A stretch of DNA of 9,449 nucleotides, from NCBI GenBank assembly GCA_964612925.1, contig CAZTFU010000043.1, forward strand, positions 1 to 9,449. Direction: 5' to 3'. This DNA is from Phil1 sp964612925. GTDB taxonomy: Bacteria; Bacillota; Clostridia; Christensenellales; CAG-138. Shown here one piece after another: positions 1 through 5,267 of this stretch. How positions within the stretch are numbered: position 1 is the stretch's first letter; each line of letters opens with the position of its first letter. Below the pieces are notes generated by a model that saw nothing but the letters and a program-made list of their open reading frames with translations, had not been told where the DNA came from and ran no database searches. Position numbers and translations under genes: made by a program.

Positions 1-8
1 AATTTTTA

Positions 9-51
9 ATGCCCTAATTTGTAAAAGTACACCTTTACAAATTTAGGGCAT
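9..51. repeat. 43-bp imperfect palindrome just past the recombinase gene
   Basis: Positions 9-17 (ATGCCCTAA) pair with 43-51 (TTAGGGCAT), and 18-25 (TTTGTAAA) pair with 34-41, with one bulged base at 42 and one mismatch (26/33) near the centre. That gives about 17 paired bases around a very small loop. It starts 7 nt beyond the recombinase stop codon. On the minus strand the stem is followed by ATTAAAAATT, which is not a proper U tract, so a plain intrinsic terminator is only one option. A dyad of this size also suits a recombinase dimer binding or crossover site, or the end of a mobile element. The structure is seen directly; its role is inferred. Confidence 0.6.
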
Positions 52-58
52 GATTTGT

Positions 59-658
59 TTAAGCCACATTTTCAAACTTTCTTGCCTTTCCGTAGAATGT
101 GCCAACGGGCATATTGCAGGCTTCCGCCGCCTGTTTCAAGGTCATTTTCTTGCTACGCCATGCCTTGTGAACCTCATAGAAATTCTCCGGCAAGGGCATA
201 GGCGGCCTGCCAAACTTCACACCTTTTGCCTTTGCTGCTGCGATCCCCTCGGCCTGCCGCTGACGGATGTTGGTTCGTTCGTTCTCTGCCACGAATGACA
301 GCACTTGTAGCACAATATCGGATAAAAAAGTTCCCATTAGGTCTTTTCCTCGCCGTGTGTCCAGCAGGGGCATATCCAAAACCACGATGTCTATGCCTTT
401 TTCCTTAGTCAGTAGCCGCCATTGCTGCTGGATTTCCTCATAATTTCGCCCCAGACGGTCGATGCTCTTGATATAGAGTAGATCGTCTTTTTTCATTTTT
501 CGCAGTAATTTCTTGTACTGTGGTCGGTTAAAATCCTTGCCGGATTGCTTGTCCAGATAAATATTCCGCTCTGGCACACCAACTTCCTTTAAGGCAATCA
601 ACTGCCGATCCTCGTTCTGATCCCGACTGCTGACACGGATGTATCCATATACGCTCAA
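59..658 (-). CDS. Small serine recombinase (resolvase/invertase family)
   Basis: A 199-residue site-specific recombinase of the resolvase/invertase family. It would cut and rejoin DNA at paired sites through a 5'-phosphoserine intermediate. The N-terminal catalytic domain (about 1-125) shows YGYIRVSS with the nucleophile Ser10 and Arg8, the GKDFNRP segment with Arg45, and SIDRLGRN with Arg68 and Arg71. The long dimer helix follows (about 120-147, NERTNIRQRQAEG), then GVKFGRPP and a C-terminal helix-turn-helix (about 165-195). All catalytic landmarks are present and the length is normal for resolvases, so the gene looks intact. The start is TTG, chosen because AGGAGG lies 7 nt upstream and MSVYGYIRVS is the family's usual beginning. 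It could be a transposon resolvase, a DNA invertase, or a stray passenger. No transposase partner is in the window, so it is probably part of a mobile element extending left of position 1. Confidence 0.93.
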   Translation of the reverse strand: MSVYGYIRVSSRDQNEDRQLIALKEVGVPERNIYLDKQSGKDFNRPQYKKLLRKMKKDDLLYIKSIDRLGRNYEEIQQQWRLLTKEKGIDIVVLDMPLLDTRRGKDLMGTFLSDIVLQVLSFVAENERTNIRQRQAEGIAAAKAKGVKFGRPPMPLPENFYEVHKAWRSKKMTLKQAAEACNMPVGTFYGKARKFENVA

Positions 659-676
659 ATAAAATCCTCCTGTTCG

Positions 677-703
677 TCATTTTTTCATAGGCGTTCACTC
701 CTT
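677..703 (-). other. Possible two-codon leader ORF (Met-Lys-Lys) before the recombinase
   Basis: On the minus strand AAGGAG (698-703) is followed 9 nt later by ATG AAA AAA TGA (688-677). The recombinase ribosome binding site (AGGAGG) begins only a few bases further on. A complete Shine-Dalgarno plus start plus stop this close to the next gene could be a minimal leader that couples or tunes recombinase translation, or the stub of a gene lost by recombination. It could also be chance. Only the sequence arrangement is seen. Confidence 0.25.
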
Positions 704-748
704 CGATGTCTTGTATTTTACAATGTGGCAATAAGGCCCTCGGAGATA

Positions 749-795
749 AGAAAAATACTCGAAGATGCCCATTGTGTATCTTCGAGTATTTTTCT
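749..795. terminator. Bidirectional intrinsic terminator, 18-bp perfect stem
   Basis: Positions 749-766 (AGAAAAATACTCGAAGAT) are the exact reverse complement of 778-795, around an 11-nt loop. Runs of A at the 5' foot and T at the 3' foot give a U tract in both directions. On the minus strand it lies about 120 nt past the CotH-family stop codon and ends transcription of that operon before the recombinase gene. It therefore also marks a likely boundary between the operon and the recombinase segment. Confidence 0.85.
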
Positions 796-845
796 AAAGT
801 CGGGATGCATAACAGCACCGCAAACCAAAATGTTTCTTATTCCAA

Positions 846-867
846 GCACCCCCAACGCTGTGGGTGC
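846..867. terminator. Small GC-rich hairpin past the CotH-family gene
   Basis: GCACCC (846-851) pairs with GGGTGC (862-867), with CA/TG possibly extending the stem inside. The T-rich tail (CTGCTTCTTTTATTA) is on the plus strand, where no gene approaches. On the minus strand, the direction of the CotH operon, the U tract is poor. It may be an auxiliary 3'-end hairpin ahead of the stronger terminator at 749-795. Apart from these hairpins and the leader elements, I see no gene in 659-912. Confidence 0.4.
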
Positions 868-912
868 CTGCTTCTTTTATTATACAAGGAAATATTTCGT
901 TTCGCTTGCGGC

Positions 913-2769
913 TTATTTGCGGCGCTTGTCACCGCCGCCAAAGCCCATATTGCCGCCGCCCATGTCCATGCCGCCCATGTCGGATATGTTGAGTGCGGAA
1001 CCGTCTATGAGTGCGGAGGAATCCGCATTCTGTGCGGCACTTGTTGAGGGTATGCTGCCGTCAAGCTGACCCGATATGCTCTCGGCACGGAGCAGGCAAA
1101 ACTGCTTCAGCGTGCTTACGCCCTGCACAAATTCATCATATGTGCAAAAACCGTTTGTGTCCCGCTCGGCATAGGGCGCGATAAGCACGTAGGTTTCGTC
1201 TATAAGCGTTTCAAATTCGCCTGAGGTGAAAAAGCCTTTTATAAGCTCCTCGAGTGCATCGTGGTAGAGTGCCGTGTATTCCTCGCTTTCGAATATCCAG
1301 CTCAGCATGGGGCGATTCTCTACGCTTCCGCCCGAAACGGGGGTGTCGATAGGGTAGTTTATAAGGCTTGTGGCATCACTGCCGCCCATAAAGCCGCCGA
1401 ATGCAAGGTTGTAGTCCCACGGTATCATGCTAAGCACGCCGTCCTGCTCATACAGATAATAGTTGTGTATCATGGAACCCGTATAGCTGTCGAAATTATC
1501 GACAAAGTTGTGTACGGCAAAGTAGCGTATCACCTGCTCGATATCAACAACGCTTTCTATATCCTCATTTTCGTTCAGCTTTTTAAGCGATGCTATAAGC
1601 CGCCGCTTATCTGCCGAGGTGATGTCGGTCTTTGCATTGTCGAATATGTTCGAATAGCTGTCGAAATCATCATCCGAATAGATAAGGGAAACATCGCTTG
1701 AACCGTTCATGCCGCCACCTATGTTGCCGCCGAACATGTCACCTATCTTATCCGCAATATCTCCCATATTCCCAATATCGGGCAGGTTGCCAATGTCAAA
1801 ACCGCCCTCGGGAGCGTTACTGTTGCCGTTGGGCATTGTAGGCATGGAGTTCGGGTCAAAGCCACCCTGCTGTGTTTCCCCATTGCCGTTGGGCATAGTG
1901 GGAGCGGAGTTCGGGTCAAAACCATCCTGCTGTGTTTCCCCATTGCCGTTGGGCATAGTGGGCATGGAGTTCGGGTCAAAACCACCCCGATTGGTCATGT
2001 CGGGCATTTGCGGCATGGTACCCGTGCCCGCATTGCCTGAATCATCGTCTGACGGAATGCCGCCAAAATCGAAATCGAAGCCACCGTTATCGGCAAAATC
2101 CTGCATGTCAAAATCGCGTCCGTTGCCGCGGCCGCCGCCCATTGACATGCTGTCGGGCTTATAAAGCTCGCCGTATTGTGCGCCGTAATTGCGCTGTAAA
2201 AAGCTTTCCTCAACAGCCTCAAGCGCAAGGTACAGCCCGAAATCCTCACCGTTTACGGTAACAAAGGCATAGCTTACAAGCGGTGCGGCCACATCCATAT
2301 ATGCCATCATACGGTATGTGAGGTAGTCCTTCATAAGCGTGTTGTCCTGAATATTGTTATTCAAAACAAGCTTATCAAGCCCATGATAGGTCAGCGTATC
2401 ATCATAATGGTCAAATTCTATTTTGAAGCTGTAACGGGAGTTACCGTATTGTCTTACGCTTGAAAGGGACGTGTTGCCCTTGGCGCGTATTGCGCAGTTT
2501 GATACGGTTTCACCATCTATATTAACGCTGCATATTACATATTCTTCGTCTTCCGCAGTTTCAAGAAAGTTTTCCCATTCGCCCTCATCCATTATTATGT
2601 TTATGCTGTGAACGTATGAGGTGTCAAACAGCCTTTCTTCATAGCCTAACGTGCGCGTAAGCGAACCTATTGCCCCTGCGGAGGCAGCCATGCAAAGAAG
2701 AATAGTGGCTATCAGCGTCAACGCGGCAATAATGCCGCATATAAGCGTTGTATGCTTTGACTTTGACAT
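913..2769 (-). CDS. Membrane-anchored CotH-family atypical protein kinase
   Basis: A 618-residue CotH kinase-family protein. Spore CotH phosphorylates coat proteins on serine; the substrate here is unknown. Residues 8-31 form a membrane anchor after a basic N-terminus, so the rest probably faces outside (or the outer face of the forespore). The first kinase lobe shows RAKGNTS (95-101), SFKIEFD with the likely ATP-contacting Lys116, and LVLNNNIQDNTLMKD (134-148). The second shows HNFVDNFDS with the likely catalytic Asp427, HNYYLY with Asn436, and IPWDYNLAFG with the metal-binding Asp452. Between them, about 207-360, is a Gly/Asn/Pro/Met-rich insertion with three 20-residue repeats. The tail (598-618) is Gly/Met-rich and ends DKRRK. 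It is last in a three-gene operon, 6 nt after DUF4956. No Shine-Dalgarno is visible before the ATG, so translation may depend on reinitiation from the upstream gene. The family call is firm; residue roles are by analogy. Confidence 0.93.
   Translation of the reverse strand: MSKSKHTTLICGIIAALTLIATILLCMAASAGAIGSLTRTLGYEERLFDTSYVHSINIIMDEGEWENFLETAEDEEYVICSVNIDGETVSNCAIRAKGNTSLSSVRQYGNSRYSFKIEFDHYDDTLTYHGLDKLVLNNNIQDNTLMKDYLTYRMMAYMDVAAPLVSYAFVTVNGEDFGLYLALEAVEESFLQRNYGAQYGELYKPDSMSMGGGRGNGRDFDMQDFADNGGFDFDFGGIPSDDDSGNAGTGTMPQMPDMTNRGGFDPNSMPTMPNGNGETQQDGFDPNSAPTMPNGNGETQQGGFDPNSMPTMPNGNSNAPEGGFDIGNLPDIGNMGDIADKIGDMFGGNIGGGMNGSSDVSLIYSDDDFDSYSNIFDNAKTDITSADKRRLIASLKKLNENEDIESVVDIEQVIRYFAVHNFVDNFDSYTGSMIHNYYLYEQDGVLSMIPWDYNLAFGGFMGGSDATSLINYPIDTPVSGGSVENRPMLSWIFESEEYTALYHDALEELIKGFFTSGEFETLIDETYVLIAPYAERDTNGFCTYDEFVQGVSTLKQFCLLRAESISGQLDGSIPSTSAAQNADSSALIDGSALNISDMGGMDMGGGNMGFGGGDKRRK
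1807..1986 (-). repeat. Three tandem 60-bp coding repeats in the CotH-family gene
   Basis: Units at 1927-1986, 1867-1926 and 1807-1866 each encode a 20-residue block of the form (G/D)GFDPNSxPTMPNGN followed by GETQQ or a diverged end. The first two units in coding order differ at about 5 of 60 bases, and the third diverges only at its last third. A more degenerate MPxMPxM segment lies just upstream in the protein (251-260). Near-identity at DNA level implies recent duplication by slippage or unequal recombination, so copy number may vary between strains. Confidence 0.95.
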
Positions 2770-2775
2770 GGCCGT

Positions 2776-3474
2776 TTAGCCCATGTAATCGCCGTTATAG
2801 CTTACAAGCACCGCACTGCCCACGCCATTGAGTGCGCCAAGCTCGTTTACAAAGCCCGTATTGCCGCTCTTTAGCCTTATTTCAAGGTTCAGCTCAACGC
2901 GGCCGTCCTTAACGCTTTTGCTCTTTACCACGCATTTTTCAACGTGGGCGGCAAGGTATTTCATTGCACGCTGCTCGCTTTGGGCATTTTCACAGCTTAT
3001 AACAACTATATACGGGTCGGTATGCGCCTTTTTGTTTACGAACACAACAAGCATAAGCCCTATAACGCCGCTGCCTATCACCGCAAGCGGTATCATGCCC
3101 GCCGCAAGCACTATGCCCGCCGCAATGCTCCAGAAAAGGAAGGCTATGTCAAGCGGCTCCTTTATGGCCGTGCGGAAGCGCACTATGCTGAGCGCACCCA
3201 CCATGCCAAGGCTCAATACAACGTTGCTTGTAACGGCAAGTATAACGAATGTTGATATCATCGTAAGCGCAATAAGCGTTACGCCGAATGTGGATGAATA
3301 CATAACGCCCTTGAACGTCTTTTTGTATATCATAAAGATGAATACACCCACGCCGAAGCTGAGCAGCAGCGCAACTGCCATGTCAAAATAGGATACGCTG
3401 TTGAAATTCTCAAGAAAGCTTGATTTGAATATGTCGCTAAAGCTTATAGCGGCCAAAATGTCTGTTGTTTTCAT
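2776..3474 (-). CDS. DUF4956 family integral membrane protein
   Basis: A 232-residue membrane protein of the DUF4956 family, whose biochemical function is not established. About four hydrophobic segments are visible (roughly 30-50, 63-85, 108-127, 129-148). The diagnostic block is LGMVGALSIVRFRTAIKEP (89-107), containing the conserved GALSIVRFR and followed by LDIAFLF. A soluble C-terminal domain (about 150-232) follows. The overall plan, conserved membrane half plus small soluble tail, recalls MgtC-like proteins, but that is only a resemblance. The start has AAGGAG 6 nt upstream of ATG. It lies 21 nt after the VTC-domain gene and 6 nt before the CotH-family gene, so the three are cotranscribed. 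DUF4956 commonly sits beside VTC-domain polyphosphate polymerase genes, so it may be their membrane partner, for example a channel or anchor; that is inference. Confidence 0.92.
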   Translation of the reverse strand: MKTTDILAAISFSDIFKSSFLENFNSVSYFDMAVALLLSFGVGVFIFMIYKKTFKGVMYSSTFGVTLIALTMISTFVILAVTSNVVLSLGMVGALSIVRFRTAIKEPLDIAFLFWSIAAGIVLAAGMIPLAVIGSGVIGLMLVVFVNKKAHTDPYIVVISCENAQSEQRAMKYLAAHVEKCVVKSKSVKDGRVELNLEIRLKSGNTGFVNELGALNGVGSAVLVSYNGDYMG

Positions 3475-3495
3475 AAAAAACTCCTTAATGCTTAT

Positions 3496-4167
3496 TTAAC
3501 CGTATACCCTGCACTGAGCATACTTTGAAAACGAGCCCGTGTGTCGGCCCGGAATGTAGATTAGGTTCGCTATAAAGTCGGGCAGGAATTCATCCCACTT
3601 GACCTCAAGCAGTGTGGTGTTGCCGCGTGCGGGTATAAGCGGCACGGCGATGTCAAAAAAGGCATTCGGGTTTGAGCTTGTGCGAAGGTCGTAATCAAGC
3701 GTTACCCTTACGTTGCCCGCAGGAAATGTGTATGCACGGCGGGTGTACGCAACTATTGTTTTGGGCGCATGTCCCGTGCGCATACGGCTGTAAAGCTCTT
3801 GATAAAGCATGGGTCCTTCAAGCAGAAAATCAATATCGCCGTTTATAATGCGCTCTACATCACTGCGCGATATGGGCTCCGAAGCCTTGAGACACAGCGA
3901 ATTGCGTTTGCTTTTCTTTTCGAGTTTTATGTGTTCCAAGTCGCTTCCGTATCGGCGCAGGCGGAACTTATCCCTGTTGTCAACGCCGTTTATTTTGTCC
4001 ATGAGTGCGCTGTCCCTTAAATCGTCAAAATAAAGGCTTGTGATGAGGTATGACCCATCCACTCCCGCGTGTTCATCTGCCTTTAATGCGGCATTGAACC
4101 TTGAGGTGAGCGTTACAAGGTCGCTCAGGCTTATTTCGTGCTTATATTCGTGTCTAAAGGTTGTCAT
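3496..4167 (-). CDS. VTC-domain polyphosphate polymerase-like protein
   Basis: A 223-residue protein that is essentially one VTC domain, the tunnel-shaped catalytic fold of the yeast polyphosphate polymerase Vtc4, which makes polyphosphate from ATP. Visible landmarks are RHEYKHEI (5-12, Lys9), YFDD (46-49), KFRLRRYG (67-74, basic tunnel arginines), IKLEKKSKR (80-88), VAYTRRAY (139-146), RVTLDYD (154-160), LLEVKW (186-191, metal-binding Glu188) and SFSKYAQ (212-218, late Lys215). All expected basic and acidic positions are present, so it is likely active. There is no membrane segment, so it is cytoplasmic unless held by the DUF4956 neighbour. The ATG at 4167 is preferred because AAGGAG sits 5 nt upstream; the in-frame TTG at 4185 would place that Shine-Dalgarno inside the gene. 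It is the first gene of the operon. Activity is inferred from family membership. Confidence 0.9.
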   Translation of the reverse strand: MTTFRHEYKHEISLSDLVTLTSRFNAALKADEHAGVDGSYLITSLYFDDLRDSALMDKINGVDNRDKFRLRRYGSDLEHIKLEKKSKRNSLCLKASEPISRSDVERIINGDIDFLLEGPMLYQELYSRMRTGHAPKTIVAYTRRAYTFPAGNVRVTLDYDLRTSSNPNAFFDIAVPLIPARGNTTLLEVKWDEFLPDFIANLIYIPGRHTGSFSKYAQCRVYG

Positions 4168-4203
4168 GCAGTCTCCTTTAACCAAATATTTTTATCATGC
4201 ACA

Positions 4204-4212
4204 AGTATAGCA
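4204..4212 (-). promoter_or_regulatory. Extended -10 promoter for the VTC/DUF4956/CotH operon
   Basis: On the minus strand TGCTATACT is an extended -10 (TGn plus TATACT), which would start transcription near 4197, about 30 nt before the VTC-domain ATG. The nearest -35-like hexamer, TTGACC (4231-4236), is 21 nt away, too far for ideal spacing, but an extended -10 can work without one. A perfect TTGACA is also present at 4243-4248, with no good -10 at 17 nt. A sporulation sigma factor promoter cannot be excluded. Confidence 0.5.
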
Positions 4213-4305
4213 CCGCATTGTGGCAGCATTGGTCAATGCATATGTCAATTCGGGTACACATTTTGGATAAAAACCGATTTATGCTTATAAAATGTGATAA
4301 TTGTA

Positions 4306-4341
4306 TTGCGTTAGTAGCGAAATTTATGTATACTTGTATAC
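4306..4341 (+). promoter_or_regulatory. Promoter for the divergent plus-strand gene
   Basis: TTGCGT (4306-4311) and TATACT (4329-4334) are separated by 17 nt, a good sigma-A-type arrangement, placing the start near 4341. The -10 overlaps a small dyad, GTATAC-TT-GTATAC (4328-4341), which could be an operator. AGGAGG (4375-4380) lies 8 nt before the ATG at 4389. The 4186-4388 gap thus holds back-to-back promoters and no gene that I can support. Confidence 0.55.
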
Positions 4342-4388
4342 AGGCGTGATGCATAACTTTTAGGGAGAATAAACAGGAGGGATTTACT

Positions 4389-5168
4389 ATGCTTGAAAGA
4401 AAATATGCTTTACCCATACTCGTTTTGGCAATGGTATTGCTTGCATTTGCAATAACATATAATCACTATGATGCACCCGCGGCGTATGAGGAAGCATCTT
4501 CGGCAAACGAAACCGTGCTTCACATGAGCGATGCAATCACCATGAGCTTTGATTATCCCGTGGCTACGGATCTTAGGCAGATGGTAGAAGGATCTCAATA
4601 CATAGTCGTCGGCGAGTATACAAAATTCGATTCCGGATGGAACATGGCAAGAAACCCAAGCGACATAACCAAGGAAGATCCCGATAATTATACCGAGGGT
4701 CTGCTTTATGATTTCCGTGTGGAAAAGGTTCTCAAGGGCAGCATGGACAGTGAATCCATACAGGTGAATCACAGGCACTGTGAGACGGTAAAGCTGACCG
4801 AATCCGATGCCGAGGTGAACAGCTTGGGCGTTATCGTTAAACAGGCAACCGTAACAAACGAGGTTGCCGTTGAGGTTGCCGACCCTACATTCATAGAACC
4901 CGAACTTAATTGTAAATACATCCTTTTCCTTTGCAGGGACAAGAATTTCGGCTATTATTATGCGGCAATAGAGCCGTTTTCAATAAAGCTTGTGGACGGA
5001 GTTGCCCAACTTCAATCAAATCTTACGGGCGATAATGACCCGTTCCGTCAGCGCATTACGGCAAGCAATTCAAAGCAGGTGGATGTAAGCTTTTTCGGTG
5101 CCGTTTCAATTACGGACAGAATAAGCGGAATGTCATATGATGAGCTTATCGGCAAAATAGCCGAATAA
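4389..5168 (+). CDS. Membrane-anchored extracytoplasmic protein, function unknown
   Basis: A 259-residue protein with a basic N-terminus (MLERK) and one hydrophobic segment at about 7-23. There is no lipobox cysteine, so it is a signal anchor or a cleaved signal peptide with the body outside the cell. I do not recognise a characterised family. The body shows a pattern seen in secreted Firmicutes proteins of unknown role: DLRQMVEGSQYIVVGEY (61-77), YDFRVEKVLKG (107-117), SIQVNH (123-128), then KYILFLCRDKN (176-186) and YYAAIEPFSIKLVDG (190-204). This suggests a compact beta-rich domain. Two cysteines (131 and 175, plus 182) could matter outside the cell. It is transcribed alone, divergently from the VTC operon, with its own promoter, a strong AGGAGG site and a terminator. 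Sharing a promoter region with that operon hints at coordinated control but does not prove it. Confidence 0.85.
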   Translation: MLERKYALPILVLAMVLLAFAITYNHYDAPAAYEEASSANETVLHMSDAITMSFDYPVATDLRQMVEGSQYIVVGEYTKFDSGWNMARNPSDITKEDPDNYTEGLLYDFRVEKVLKGSMDSESIQVNHRHCETVKLTESDAEVNSLGVIVKQATVTNEVAVEVADPTFIEPELNCKYILFLCRDKNFGYYYAAIEPFSIKLVDGVAQLQSNLTGDNDPFRQRITASNSKQVDVSFFGAVSITDRISGMSYDELIGKIAE

Positions 5169-5172
5169 GGCA

Positions 5173-5257
5173 ATACCGAACACGATCAATACCGTATAAA
5201 ATATAAACGGCAGTCGCCCCACACGGGAACGGCTGCCTTTTACATTGAGTTCGGTAT
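5173..5257. terminator. Nested hairpins between convergent genes, likely bidirectional terminator
   Basis: The inner stem pairs GGCAGTCG (5209-5216) with CGGCTGCC (5230-5237), one G-T wobble, and is followed by TTTTA on the plus strand and by a U-rich GTTTATATTTTAT on the minus strand. It therefore suits both the plus-strand gene ending at 5168 and the minus-strand gene ending at 5268. An outer pair, ATACCGAAC (5173-5181) with GTTCGGTAT (5249-5257), encloses it. The 8-mer CAATACCG also occurs twice with a 16-nt period (5171-5178, 5187-5194). Confidence 0.75.
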
Positions 5258-5267
5258 GCGATTTTAC

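Noticed and set aside
528..818. A 96-codon minus-strand frame overlapping the start of the recombinase
   Set aside because: It reads through the terminator hairpin and overlaps the recombinase in another frame; the well-placed AGGAGG serves the TTG of the recombinase.
706..1069. Plus-strand frames over the terminator and the end of the CotH-family gene
   Set aside because: They run through an 18-bp terminator stem and antisense to the Gly-rich CotH tail, with no plausible protein features.
1807..1986. The 60-bp repeats as a CRISPR-like or non-coding array
   Set aside because: The units are directly adjacent, have no unique spacers, stay in frame and encode a 20-residue repeat in the CotH-family protein.
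4168..4185. TTG start 18 nt upstream for the VTC-domain gene
   Set aside because: It would put the AAGGAG ribosome binding site inside the coding sequence; the ATG at 4167 is correctly spaced after it.
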